Counted from the first letter of the stretch, positions 8,253-17,027 are shown. The stretch is 34,581 bases of DNA from Virgibacillus sp. AGTR (GCF_016919725.2 NZ_JAJERH010000043.1:1-34581), one strand, 5' to 3'. Program-made: numbers and translations. Notes: generated from the letters alone by a model not told the origin.

Positions 8253-11200
8253 TTACATTTCATTGTTTTTCACACAAACAAATAAAAATAGTTTGTGGTA
8301 TGAAGCCATATCAAAGGTTGCTGAACCTGAACCATTCGTAACCACTAAGGTTACTTCTTTCTCCCGAAGTAAGTCAACCTGTCTTTTGGTTAAGAATAAG
8401 ACTCGATATTTCCAACCATTTTCAATATTTATTGTTAAACGGACGCCATCGTCTAGCTCTTTTATCTCTCTCGTATAGACCGTAGCAACGCCAAAATCTC
8501 GCTTCGGTTCAATTTCTATCTCTGGTTGCTCTCCAGGATCGCCCGGTTCTTTATCTGTTTCCGAAATTCTCCCCTCAGAGGTATACGTAAACGGATGATC
8601 TGGATTACTGTTTAAGCTTTTTACAAAATCAACGGTTGCATCAATATCTGCCGGACCAGCAACAGGATTTTGTCCTAAATCTTTAATTGGCCCCTCAGAA
8701 GTCCCCATGAAATTATTTACTGTTAGTGTATATACTTCATCTCTGTCAATTTGGGTACCATCTGGTAAGGTTACTTTCACTACTTCATTTAATGTTGAAT
8801 TCCATGTATAATGCAAGCCACTCACACTATAATCTGGTCCATACTGCGAAGAAATCTGTTCATTCAATATCGTGTAAATATCATCTCCGGTTACTTCAAC
8901 GGTCATCAACGTATTTCCAAATGGCTGAATATTATATAAATCTCCCCATGTCACTTCACCAGCAAGAAGATCATCACGGATTCCTCCGCCATTCATCATT
9001 GCAAAGTCACTATCCATGGCCCAATTCATAGCATCAGCGAGTAAATTCCCTAATCCATGATCTCCATCAACAATGTAATCACCAGTTAAATCAGTGGCAT
9101 TATATCCGATTACGTCATTCAAAATTGGCCCAATTTGATTTTGATACTTCTCCAATATCGCGGTAACATCTTCATCTGGCGTATATTTACTTTGATCAAC
9201 AAATACTATCTCCGCCTCTTTTTGAATAATATCGCCAGTTTTACGATCGATTTCTAAATCAATATCAGCAAACGCCTTTCCATATTCTGAAGCTTGGACA
9301 ATTAACTTATTATCTACCATACCATCAACAACTTGATGGTTATGAGCTGCAAGAATTACGTCCACAGCATCATCCACATTTCTGGCTAAATCAGCAGCCT
9401 CTCCTGTCGCACCGTCACCATCTTGCTCTGCTGGAATATGTGCGAGGATAACAATTGATTCGACTCCTTGTCGTTGCAACTCCGCAACCGCATCATTTAC
9501 AGCAATCGTCGGATCAGTAAATTCAATATCTTGTATTCCTTCAGGCATGACAATATTAGCTGTCTCCTCTGTCGTAACACCGATAAAGCCAATATCTACA
9601 CCATCTACTTTTTCAATGTAGTATGGAGATAACATAGGATCACCACTTCCTTTATACACACAATTTGCACAAAGCAGTGGAAAATCCATACCGTCATATT
9701 CAGGAGTACCTTTTCCTTCAGGATGCTCTCCGCCATTTACCATTCTCAGCAGTTCCTCTGTTCCTTCATCGAACTCGTGATTTCCAACAGAGCCAACGTC
9801 AAACCCGATCGTCTCCATAACTTCAACGGTTGGTTCATCCTGTAATAAACCTGATACAGGTGAACTACCGCCTATCATATCACCTGCATGTACGACGAAA
9901 GAATTAGGGTGATCCTGCTCTCTTTCTTTAATAGCGGAAGTAACATAGTCGATCCTTCCATACATCTTTGATACGCCATCGCCATCAGGATCTAATTCAT
10001 ATTCCTGATCGATCTTCCCATGTAAATCATTAAATCCAAGTAACTGTACTTGTAAATTTTCATCTACTCGGTCCCCAGCAGGAGTATATCCATAGGATTC
10101 TGCCTCTTCAGGACTTGCAAAAAATACACGTTTTTCAACTGGTACATCTGCCCAATTATCTGGTACAACATACTCCTTTGTATCCGAATTACCTACATAT
10201 CGTTGGAAGCCTTTCTGATCATCATTTGCTCGAAAAACAAACGGCAATTCCAATAAAGGTTTTTCTGGATTCCAAATACCAAGCCCGTTATCCTTTGCAT
10301 CCTTTACAGCAGCCTGATATTCTGGATAAACCTCTTCATTAAATGGTGCAATAAAATACGTTGAAGCGAAACCCTGTTCAACCATTTCTAAATTAATATT
10401 CATTCCATCTTCTTTGCGAATAACCTCTGCTAATAATCTCCCATAATCGTCTGTTGGTGTGTCGCCAAGCCGAATGATTACCTCATCACCTGGCTGGATT
10501 AAATCATTCATATAAGCAGTCGCAGCATCCCCATGAAATTTTTGATTTTCATTTATCTCATCTCTAGCTGGGTCATCATTATGGGCTACATAGGTTTCCG
10601 GTGTATCCATATTAACAAATCTAACTCTTGTTTCACCTAATACTGGATTAGCAATACGAATAGTATCCCCATCTGTTACACGCTCAACTGTCGTTTCATA
10701 CTCGCCTGCAGCAGATGGTGGATCAGGTTGTTCTGCAGCTAGTTGAAAATCACTTTGCTCCGTTGGAATCAATTGATAGCTGTTATATTGACTGACGATT
10801 CCTGTCACGTCATACCACTTCTCTTCAGCTATTTGAGTGACATCTAATGCATTTTCCATGACGCGTAAAGTTGTTCCATTAAAATCTCCATCAATAAAGG
10901 AGATATTATATCCTCCACCAGCCGGACTCTCTGGAATACTTGAAAGAAAGCCATTCACACGTACAAGCTCACCTTCAAGCGATTCTGCAGTAGTTTCATT
11001 TTGTAATGCTTCTAAGCTTACTTCTTGAATCTCAGGTAGTTGCTGATCTGTTCCCAATACTTCTACACTGGAAGGAACGATCTCTTTTAGCCCATTGTAA
11101 GAATCTAACTGGCCAACAACCTTGATTAGATCCCCCTTATTTACATCTGGTAATTCACCTTGTTCAAAAGAGAATAGATTAATGCCGCCAGTATCATCCT

Positions 11201-11948
11201 GAATGTATGTTGTAAATTGAGTACCATTACTAATAGCATCATTATTTACTGTAACAATTCCTTCTACAGTTACAGCTGTTCTATCATTAAGCTGCCTAGC
11301 TTCATCAATGGTAATTAAATCAGGATTCTCTGGATCAGGTTCACCTGGTTCACCCGGATCAACGCCATCTACGGTATGATCACCGAGATATGCAAATGTA
11401 TCCTTGTCATAATTGGTCCACTGTCCCTCGTCATAGTTGGAAACAGGAGCAATAACGGATGAATTCCTTACTAGTGTTACATCCTTCGCAAAATTACGAT
11501 CATCCCCAATTATACCAATAACATCCAAATTACTAGCATTTTGTTGCAAAGCAATGGAATCGTTCCCATTGAAATTAATTACATTACCATTTGTTTGATC
11601 TGCCACCTCTAATACTGCCTCATCTGCATTTGGATGAGCAATTACATATGCATCGTCATGTGCCAACGTACCATCCAATGTCATTGTTTGACTAGGCTCA
11701 TTAGCACCATTACTATAAAGCGCCAATTGATAGCCTGACAAATCCACTTCTTCCCCTGTACCATTATAAATTTCAATGGCCTTATTATAGGAGCTACCTT
11801 CGATATACTCTGATATAAACAACTCTTCCGTTGTTTCTCCGTCGTCTGTCGCGGCCACAGATGTACTTAATACTGGTGAAAAATTCATTAAAATCAACGT
11901 AAAAATAAGAACCAAATAAAAAGACTGTTTCACCCGTAATTTTCGCAT
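8253..11948 (-). CDS. yhcR: Secreted multidomain nuclease/5'-nucleotidase, YhcR-like
   Basis: A 1231-residue exported protein. Order: signal peptide (about 1-32, hydrophobic core ending STSVAA), lamin-tail domain (about 43-190), Pro/Glu-rich linker, OB-fold region (about 205-405), staphylococcal-nuclease domain (about 419-575; TDGDTIRI, DTPETY), metallophosphatase (about 636-880; FNDLHG, GDMIGG, GNHEFD, AAHNHQ) and 5'-nucleotidase C-terminal domain (about 943-1124; NGGGIRDD). This matches Bacillus subtilis YhcR, a Ca-dependent sugar-non-specific nuclease at the cell surface. The ATG at 11948 is chosen because AAGGAGG precedes it; the frame opens at 11984 with no ribosome site. Unlike YhcR as I recall it, there is no LPxT sorting motif; a short domain of about 75 residues follows the last linker instead. 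It would scavenge phosphate and nucleosides from extracellular DNA/RNA. Confidence 0.92.
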   Translation of the reverse strand: MRKLRVKQSFYLVLIFTLILMNFSPVLSTSVAATDDGETTEELFISEYIEGSSYNKAIEIYNGTGEEVDLSGYQLALYSNGANEPSQTMTLDGTLAHDDAYVIAHPNADEAVLEVADQTNGNVINFNGNDSIALQQNASNLDVIGIIGDDRNFAKDVTLVRNSSVIAPVSNYDEGQWTNYDKDTFAYLGDHTVDGVDPGEPGEPDPENPDLITIDEARQLNDRTAVTVEGIVTVNNDAISNGTQFTTYIQDDTGGINLFSFEQGELPDVNKGDLIKVVGQLDSYNGLKEIVPSSVEVLGTDQQLPEIQEVSLEALQNETTAESLEGELVRVNGFLSSIPESPAGGGYNISFIDGDFNGTTLRVMENALDVTQIAEEKWYDVTGIVSQYNSYQLIPTEQSDFQLAAEQPDPPSAAGEYETTVERVTDGDTIRIANPVLGETRVRFVNMDTPETYVAHNDDPARDEINENQKFHGDAATAYMNDLIQPGDEVIIRLGDTPTDDYGRLLAEVIRKEDGMNINLEMVEQGFASTYFIAPFNEEVYPEYQAAVKDAKDNGLGIWNPEKPLLELPFVFRANDDQKGFQRYVGNSDTKEYVVPDNWADVPVEKRVFFASPEEAESYGYTPAGDRVDENLQVQLLGFNDLHGKIDQEYELDPDGDGVSKMYGRIDYVTSAIKEREQDHPNSFVVHAGDMIGGSSPVSGLLQDEPTVEVMETIGFDVGSVGNHEFDEGTEELLRMVNGGEHPEGKGTPEYDGMDFPLLCANCVYKGSGDPMLSPYYIEKVDGVDIGFIGVTTEETANIVMPEGIQDIEFTDPTIAVNDAVAELQRQGVESIVILAHIPAEQDGDGATGEAADLARNVDDAVDVILAAHNHQVVDGMVDNKLIVQASEYGKAFADIDLEIDRKTGDIIQKEAEIVFVDQSKYTPDEDVTAILEKYQNQIGPILNDVIGYNATDLTGDYIVDGDHGLGNLLADAMNWAMDSDFAMMNGGGIRDDLLAGEVTWGDLYNIQPFGNTLMTVEVTGDDIYTILNEQISSQYGPDYSVSGLHYTWNSTLNEVVKVTLPDGTQIDRDEVYTLTVNNFMGTSEGPIKDLGQNPVAGPADIDATVDFVKSLNSNPDHPFTYTSEGRISETDKEPGDPGEQPEIEIEPKRDFGVATVYTREIKELDDGVRLTINIENGWKYRVLFLTKRQVDLLREKEVTLVVTNGSGSATFDMASYHKLFLFVCVKNNEM

Positions 11949-11978
11949 CTTCTCCCTCCTTAAGGATAAATAATTTAT

Positions 11979-12003
11979 TGTCATGTATTACGTTGACATG
12001 ACA
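11979..12003. promoter_or_regulatory. Inverted repeat upstream of the nuclease gene
   Basis: TGTCATGT (11979-11986) and ACATGACA (11996-12003) form a perfect 8-bp inverted repeat with a 9-base spacer, 31 bases upstream of the chosen nuclease start. It could be an operator or a leader hairpin. It does not resemble a Pho box that I can recognise. Confidence 0.35.
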
Positions 12004-12142
12004 CACTTTTACTATCGCATAACAAACATTGATAATCTATAATAAATTAGTAAATTTTTGGTAAATTCAAAACTATATTACTATTAATTCTCTAAAATAG
12101 TAAATAAGTACCATGAACACAGATTAACTGATGTTGATGGAC

Positions 12143-12171
12143 TTGCAAAAACAACCATACTTATCTATAAT
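12143..12171 (+). promoter_or_regulatory. Sigma-A promoter of tRNA-Ala
   Basis: TTGCAA (12143-12148) and a perfect TATAAT (12166-12171) are separated by exactly 17 bases. The tRNA begins 13 bases after the -10 box, so the 5' leader would be only a few bases long. Confidence 0.85.
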
Positions 12172-12183
12172 CAATTTATGTAC

Positions 12184-12256
12184 GGGGCATTAGCTCAGCT
12201 GGGAGAGCGCTTCGCTGGCAGCGAAGAGGTCAGCGGTTCGAGCCCGCTATGCTCCA
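12184..12256 (+). tRNA. tRNA-Ala, anticodon GGC
   Basis: A 73-base cloverleaf: acceptor GGGGCAT / ATGCTCC with one G-T pair, D-arm GCTC-AGCTGGGA-GAGC, anticodon stem CTTCG / CGAAG with loop CTGGCAG (anticodon GGC, reading GCC and GCU), T-arm AGCGG-TTCGAGC-CCGCT, and discriminator A. CCA is not encoded; TTA follows. It is a single-gene transcription unit with its own promoter and terminator. Confidence 0.98.
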
Positions 12257-12281
12257 TTAATTTAATCATGATCCACATATA

Positions 12282-12328
12282 AAAAATACAAACTTAGCCA
12301 ATTGGTGGATAAGTTTGTATTTTTCTTT
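12282..12328 (+). terminator. Terminator of tRNA-Ala
   Basis: A 15-bp AT-rich inverted repeat (left arm 12282-12296, right arm 12310-12324, core ATACAAACTTA / TAAGTTTGTAT) with a 13-base loop ends in a T-run, 25 bases after the tRNA. The following 290 bases up to the coat gene show no gene or RNA that I can support. Confidence 0.9.
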
Positions 12329-12619
12329 ATTTAGATACTATGCTACTTATGTGATTTAACAAACATAATACATCTGACATGCTCCTCTATTAGAGAACTG
12401 TACCTGCTTATTGTTTGCATTCCATAATCTTTCATTATCCATACAAACGCCCACCTGAATTAGCTTTCCTTATACAAGCACAGTTTTTGGGATATTCACT
12501 TTACAATTAGATAATTACATCCAGAACCCTTAGCTATATATATTAAATAGACTACTATCCTTAACACGATTACCCTTTCTAAGAATATACTATATAAAAA
12601 TCGTATGGAGGTGATTGGA

Positions 12620-12835
12620 TTGAGTAAAAACAGTGAAAAAAACAGTAATAATGCCCCAGGTCAAATTGTAGATTTCCTTTTAGATGCTACACTAAAAAAA
12701 CATGGGGCATCGTTAAAGACAAAAGAATTAGATGAAAAGGATAAAGAAATGGTCAGAAATATGGTTAATCAATTAAGAAAAAATGTGGAAGAATTTACGC
12801 AAGAAAATAAAGATACCAATGAAAACAAGGAATAA
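12620..12835 (+). CDS. CotW-like spore coat protein
   Basis: A 71-residue hydrophilic, charged protein. Its middle part (KKHGASLKTKELDEKDKEMV followed by NMVNQLRKNVEEF) resembles the N-terminal half of Bacillus subtilis CotW (KHG...DEEKEMLLNLV), a spore coat/crust component encoded in cotVWXYZ. The frame opens at an ATG at 12605, but that codon is part of the ribosome binding site GGAGGTGAT; the TTG at 12620 is the better start. A CotX-like gene follows 247 bases downstream, the usual companion. Possible weak sigma-K elements (AACA, then AATATACTA) lie upstream near 12563-12592. Family assignment is by eye and moderate. Confidence 0.7.
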   Translation: MSKNSEKNSNNAPGQIVDFLLDATLKKHGASLKTKELDEKDKEMVRNMVNQLRKNVEEFTQENKDTNENKE

Positions 12836-12920
12836 TAGTTATTAAACTATATTGGATACTAGACAAATAAACTATTTATAAAATTAACTTCCTTCCTATA
12901 TATGGTATAGCATGCATAAT

Positions 12921-12965
12921 GAAGCCTGGTAAATCAATGGATATGTACCGGGCTTCACCTCTTTC
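12921..12965 (+). terminator. Probable terminator between the coat genes
   Basis: GAAGCCTGGTA (12921-12931) pairs with TACCGGGCTTC (12946-12956), 11 bp with one G-T pair and a 14-base loop. The tail ACCTCTTTCT is pyrimidine-rich but not a clean T-run. It suggests the two coat genes have separate transcripts. Confidence 0.55.
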
Positions 12966-13042
12966 TGAGAAAAATATCTATCTATAGCAATAAATAGGTA
13001 GTATATCTTAGTACAATCACCCTTCCTATTTCCACTCTTAAT

Positions 13043-13051
13043 CATAAAATA
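13043..13051 (+). promoter_or_regulatory. Sigma-K-like -10 element of the cotX-like gene
   Basis: CATAAAATA fits the mother-cell sigma-K -10 pattern CATAnnnTA and lies 31 bases before the start codon. No AC-containing -35 element sits at the ideal 16-17 base distance, so the match is partial; it is supported mainly by the nature of the gene. Confidence 0.35.
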
Positions 13052-13082
13052 TTCTAAACGAGAAGAAGGAGGAAATAATAGT

Positions 13083-13676
13083 ATGCCTAGATCAAGAGCA
13101 TTTGATGATGTAAGAGACCATAGGAGAAAATGCGATTGCCATCGATTTAAGGATATCTGTGATAGCTGCGATAGACGCGATAAACACCATCATTGCGATC
13201 GTGACAGATTCGATGATCGTTTTGATTCATGTGACAAGAGCTGTGGCGATGACAAAAAATGGAGAGCACTAGACACTTCCATGTGTCACCCATTTGATAA
13301 AGATTCCACGGTGGATCAGGAGGCAAGTGGAGAATTAAATAATGTGCAAAAGTCTCTCGAATCCATTATTATTAAGGATTCCTGTGATGTAGAGGTATCC
13401 TCATCAGATATCCAAGCTGCACTTAATCTCCAAGTTGCGCTTCAGGTAGCAATTGCTATCGTAATTAGCATTTCGATTGCAGATGGTCATAAAGCAGACG
13501 AAATAACTCAAGATCTGTTCGCAAAATTAAAATCTAGCCAAATTAACAAACAACAAGTTTATATTGAAAACTCACGCGGAGTAGAAGTATCCACAACGGA
13601 TACTGATATTGCTATTAACATCCAAGTTCTATTACAAGTATTGATTGCATTAGTAATTAGATTAGATATTTTATAG
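13083..13676 (+). CDS. cotX: CotX-like spore coat protein with two CotX/CotV domains
   Basis: A 197-residue protein in two parts. Residues 1-80 are rich in Asp, His, Arg and Cys (CDCHRFKDICDSCDRRD), suited to metal binding or disulfide cross-linking. The C-terminal part holds two copies of the spore coat X/V domain (about 95-140 and 155-197), each a SSDIQAALNLQVALQVAIAI-type hydrophobic, amyloid-like strand region (second copy TDTDIAINIQVLLQVLIALV). CotX of Bacillus subtilis assembles the insoluble fraction and crust of the spore coat. GGAGG precedes the ATG. It follows a CotW-like gene, as in cotVWXYZ, and ends at a strong terminator. Confidence 0.9.
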   Translation: MPRSRAFDDVRDHRRKCDCHRFKDICDSCDRRDKHHHCDRDRFDDRFDSCDKSCGDDKKWRALDTSMCHPFDKDSTVDQEASGELNNVQKSLESIIIKDSCDVEVSSSDIQAALNLQVALQVAIAIVISISIADGHKADEITQDLFAKLKSSQINKQQVYIENSRGVEVSTTDTDIAINIQVLLQVLIALVIRLDIL

Positions 13677-13713
13677 TTCTAATAAAAAATATATCACTCC
13701 TACAGAAACAAAG

Positions 13714-13755
13714 GCTATCCCAAATGTCTACGAAGCATTTGGGGTAGCTTTTTTT
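13714..13755 (+). terminator. Terminator of the cotX-like gene
   Basis: GCTATCCCAAATG (13714-13726) pairs with CATTTGGGGTAGC (13736-13748), 13 bp with one wobble, followed by seven T residues. The remaining 200 bases to the permease stop codon show nothing further. Confidence 0.95.
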
Positions 13756-13953
13756 GTCACGGTAAAATGGCAATTTATAATTTTTTCACTTCGATTCCTG
13801 TAACTTATCGTACATAAGAAACCTAGAATCATACCGGAGAAATTCGCTTTCAACGAAATTACATCCTTCTTCACCTAAATCAATAAAGCTTGCACTTCAA
13901 TTTACACAAATAACTCTAATACCAAGCATTCAAAATAATGTTTATCAGTCTTG

Positions 13954-14664
13954 CTATCCAGCAGTCTCCTTCTTTTTATAAAACCAGGTCGTTAACAGCC
14001 AAATTCCTATTCCCCATACCAAAATGATAGCTAAATAACCCCAAATATCTTCGATACCTGCCCCAAGCTGCACTTCTTTTGCCAATTCTGCCAGTTGAAC
14101 ATTTGGTAAGTATTCAATAAAGGACAGAATTGGATAAGTATTGATTAATGTTTGTAACAACGTACTAAAACCGAATAAAAAGATAATTGGTAACGTAATG
14201 ACAGATGCTTCTACAACTGATTTCGTTAATAATCCCATTAGTGTACCAAGACCAATATAAAAAACAGATGAGATTATCAGTGCAATAGCAATGAGACTTA
14301 TACTTGATGGCTCATAATCTATTAATCTTGCTGATAGTATGATGGTTAGAAGTGTCAATAAAAAAGTAACTAAGCTCTTACCACCAAATATCTCTAGAAT
14401 AGTTGCGGGAGAAAGCATTAAACCACGCAAGGTATTTTTTTCTTTTTCTTCAGCAATAATGGCACTTTGCACAAATACTCCGATTGTAGAGAACGAAAGA
14501 TTAATAACTAGATAAATCATATCTATAGAAAGCTCATCCATTCTCGAATATAGCACAGCAATTAATAGTGGCATTAGCATTGAGGAAGTAATAAACATAT
14601 TCTTCGATAAATCCTTTAAATCCTTTAGAAAGATAGCGTACATTCTTTTCATTGAAAAAGTCAT
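13954..14664 (-). CDS. ABC-2 type exporter permease
   Basis: A 236-residue membrane protein with about six hydrophobic helices and the ABC-2 permease pattern: a short cytoplasmic N-terminus (FLKDLKDLSKN), then EEKEKNTLRGLMLSPA before helix 3, typical of NatB/YhaP-like half transporters. It would form the channel of an exporter with the ATPase encoded just upstream. Their frames overlap by four bases (ATGA), so translation is coupled. Substrate is unknown; such systems in Firmicutes export bacteriocins, drugs, sodium or lipids. The start is the ATG at 14664; GGGAGGAAAC precedes it. Confidence 0.88.
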   Translation of the reverse strand: MTFSMKRMYAIFLKDLKDLSKNMFITSSMLMPLLIAVLYSRMDELSIDMIYLVINLSFSTIGVFVQSAIIAEEKEKNTLRGLMLSPATILEIFGGKSLVTFLLTLLTIILSARLIDYEPSSISLIAIALIISSVFYIGLGTLMGLLTKSVVEASVITLPIIFLFGFSTLLQTLINTYPILSFIEYLPNVQLAELAKEVQLGAGIEDIWGYLAIILVWGIGIWLLTTWFYKKKETAG

Positions 14665-15509
14665 ACCAGTTTCCTCCCTGTTAGTTCTACAAATATATCT
14701 CCAAGTGTTGGTTCATTGGAATGAATAGAGACTACTTGATCTGATGCAAAATAATCGTATATGTCCTTTGCTCCTTCTGGACCAGCTGGTACATTAATTT
14801 CTCTACCATCTTTTAGTTCAATGCATACGGAAGCTTCCGCAAATTGCCTACGAAGCTTTTTCGGTTGATCTAGCAACTGAATTCTTCCTTGATGAAGAAA
14901 TGCTACACGGTCACAAATGTTTTCAGCTTCATTCATATCATGCGTTGTTAAAAAAATCGTTGTCCCCTCCTTGTTCAGTTCACGTAATCCTTGATGAATA
15001 AGTGCTGAATTGGCAGGGTCTAGAGCAGACGTCGGTTCGTCAAGAAATAAAAGCGCTGGCTTGTGCAGTAATGCCCTTGCCAAAATGACGCGTTGAAACA
15101 TCCCCTTTGACAACTTAGCTACCTGCTTTTTTCGTTCTTCAGAGAGACTTACCATTTCCAATACCTCTCCAATCCGTTTCGTTGAAACTTGATACAGCTG
15201 ACAATATAGATTTAAATTATCCTCAATAGATAATCGACTATATAGCCCACTATTATCTGTAATTACTCCAAATTCACGTCGGTACTGTGGTTTATTTAAA
15301 GATGATGCTGGTTTTCCAAAAACCGTGGCCTCTCCAGATGTTTGTAATAATTGGCCAGTTAAAATTTTAATAGTGGTCGTTTTCCCAGCTCCACTTGGCC
15401 CCAAAAATCCAAACGTTTTTCCTTTTTCCACCGTAAAATTTACATCTTCTAATGCAGCTTGATTGCCATAAATCTTAGCAAGTGATTTTACCTGTATAAT
15501 ATGTTCCAT
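14661..15509 (-). CDS. ABC transporter ATP-binding protein
   Basis: A 282-residue ATPase with Walker A GPSGAGKTT, Q-loop region, signature LSKGM, Walker B LLFLDEPTSALD and the switch His in LTTHDMNEAE. The C-terminal 65 residues form the extension common in ABC-2 exporter ATPases (ending EPTLGDIFVELTGRKLV). It pairs with the overlapping permease gene. Upstream is a gene for a LytTR regulator, suggesting one operon. The start ATG has AGGAGG eight bases upstream, but that site abuts and partly lies in a perfect hairpin (15519-15558), which may limit translation. Confidence 0.93.
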   Translation of the reverse strand: MEHIIQVKSLAKIYGNQAALEDVNFTVEKGKTFGFLGPSGAGKTTTIKILTGQLLQTSGEATVFGKPASSLNKPQYRREFGVITDNSGLYSRLSIEDNLNLYCQLYQVSTKRIGEVLEMVSLSEERKKQVAKLSKGMFQRVILARALLHKPALLFLDEPTSALDPANSALIHQGLRELNKEGTTIFLTTHDMNEAENICDRVAFLHQGRIQLLDQPKKLRRQFAEASVCIELKDGREINVPAGPEGAKDIYDYFASDQVVSIHSNEPTLGDIFVELTGRKLV

Positions 15510-15518
15510 TCATTTTCC

Positions 15519-15558
15519 TCCTATGCTGATAACTGTTTCGTGTAACCTCAGCATAGGA
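15519..15558 (-). promoter_or_regulatory. Hairpin overlapping the ribosome binding site of the ABC ATPase gene
   Basis: A perfect 11-bp inverted repeat (TCCTATGCTGA at 15558-15548 and TCAGCATAGGA at 15529-15519 on the minus strand) has an 18-base loop. The 3' arm ends within AGGAGG, so folding in the mRNA would hide part of the ribosome binding site. As DNA it could instead be an operator. There is no T-run, so it is not a terminator. Confidence 0.5.
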
Positions 15559-15620
15559 AAAAATCTGCAATTCAGCAGTATTTTTACCGTGAATGGAGCC
15601 ATTGAATGGATGAATGGAGT

Positions 15621-16658
15621 CTATTTCATTCCTAACATATCCTTCAATTGTGCCATTTTTGATTTGGACAATGGAATGGAGGTCTTTTCTTTATTATTTA
15701 GAATTAAACTATAACTATTACGTGTCCATGTTATGACTTCACGTACCTTTTGCAAATTAACTATATAAGAGCGATGGCAGCGAAAGAATCCAAAATGCTC
15801 CAAGCGGCTTTCCAATTCATTTAATGTAGATGCACTAGTGAAGAGATTACCATTACTGTATATGTGAGATTGTCCATCATTACTCTCAATATAATCAATC
15901 TCAGGAGGATCAAATAGCACGATTTTGTCATTTACTTTCGTTGGTATTTTATTTAACTGAAAAGGCTGTACTTCTGCTTCAAGCATTGGATCGTCTAATA
16001 TCGAATCACTTTCTCCTTTCTCTGTAGGAATTTGTTGTAAACCTGATTCATCTATACGAAGAACTTGATCAGCAATAGTTAGCGCACTTTCCAAATTACC
16101 AGTTAGTATAAGAACACCCTTCCCTTCATGCTGCAATCTTCTCGTAATAGAAATAAATACTTGTCTTGTTTCAACATCGACGTTTAAATCTGGTTCTTCA
16201 AAAATATATAACTCAGCATGCTGAAGCAATTGTTTTCCAAAACGGACGCGCTGTTTTTCAGAATACGTTAGCGTTTTTATTTTTTGGTTTTGTTTATCTT
16301 GCAGCTGCGTGATACGCAAAAGTTGATCAATCGTTTGATTACTATCGTAAATTGCTCGATAGAATGAGAAATAGTCTCTTACTTTTAATCTGTCATATAT
16401 CCCGTCCTCATAGAAGGCTAGGACCACTCCTGATAAAAATAGATTTCTATTTTCCATTATTGTAACGCCATTGATACGAATTTCCCCCTTCGATGCCAGC
16501 GTTTTACCAGAAATTATTTCTAACAGCACTTTTCTTATATTTAATGTGGAATAAACAGCAGTAATATCTCCTTTCTCTATAGTAAGATTAAATATCGGAA
16601 ATATGATAGAATCTTTTGTTCGCTTTTCTAGACTATGTATTACTAATAGGCCTGCCAT
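15621..16658 (-). CDS. LytTR DNA-binding regulator fused to a degenerate ABC ATPase domain
   Basis: A 345-residue protein. Residues 1-215 follow the layout of an ABC ATPase but the Walker A position reads YSTLNIRKV (about 36-44), lacking the GxxGxGK core, and the signature is LTYSE (130-134). Walker B is kept (LYIFEEPD, 150-157). Residues 237-343 are a LytTR DNA-binding domain (FFRCHRSYIVNL, IPLSKSKMAQLK). It precedes an ABC exporter operon by 111 bases on the same strand. It may sense the state of the transporter or compete for its permease, then control the operon; that is inference. ATG at 16658 has AAGGAG upstream. Confidence 0.88.
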   Translation of the reverse strand: MAGLLVIHSLEKRTKDSIIFPIFNLTIEKGDITAVYSTLNIRKVLLEIISGKTLASKGEIRINGVTIMENRNLFLSGVVLAFYEDGIYDRLKVRDYFSFYRAIYDSNQTIDQLLRITQLQDKQNQKIKTLTYSEKQRVRFGKQLLQHAELYIFEEPDLNVDVETRQVFISITRRLQHEGKGVLILTGNLESALTIADQVLRIDESGLQQIPTEKGESDSILDDPMLEAEVQPFQLNKIPTKVNDKIVLFDPPEIDYIESNDGQSHIYSNGNLFTSASTLNELESRLEHFGFFRCHRSYIVNLQKVREVITWTRNSYSLILNNKEKTSIPLSKSKMAQLKDMLGMK

Positions 16659-16728
16659 TCGATTTCTCCTTACGTTCTGTATTTTCGTTTATCCTTTTAG
16701 TAGTAGTATTAGTTTACTAGATTATGGC

Positions 16729-16759
16729 ATTATACTCTATATTCTTTTCCCCATGACAA
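16729..16759 (-). promoter_or_regulatory. Possible promoter of the LytTR-ABC operon
   Basis: On the minus strand a perfect TATAAT (16734-16729) lies 71 bases before the start codon. TTGTCA (16759-16754) is 19 bases upstream, wider than ideal. The rest of 16659-17027 holds the divergent glycosyltransferase promoter and no gene. Confidence 0.4.
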
Positions 16760-16929
16760 ATACAATAGATCATTAATCAGCCACTCGCTAAAACTTAATA
16801 ACTTTAAAAGTTAATTGATTACTAGGACTTACAGAAATAATAATGACTATTAAATCCGCCAACGTCTTTATTTAGTTTTACCTCTTTGCTAAAAGTAATT
16901 TTGTTACTTCTATCCTAAATTAAGCCATG

Positions 16930-16958
16930 CACTTAAGCGACTTAAAAAGCATATACTA
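16930..16958 (+). promoter_or_regulatory. Sigma-K-type promoter of the GT2 gene
   Basis: CACT (16930-16933) and CATATACTA (16950-16958) are separated by 16 bases, matching the sigma-K pattern mACm-N16-CATAnnnTA at the -10 fully and at the AC core of the -35. It lies 69 bases upstream of the start codon. Sigma-K acts only in the mother cell late in sporulation, where coat and crust genes are expressed. Confidence 0.55.
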
Positions 16959-17027
16959 TATAGATTTTCTGTATATGGCACCTACACTATTCGATTTTTT
17001 AATACTATGCAAAGGTGGCGGTCTATA

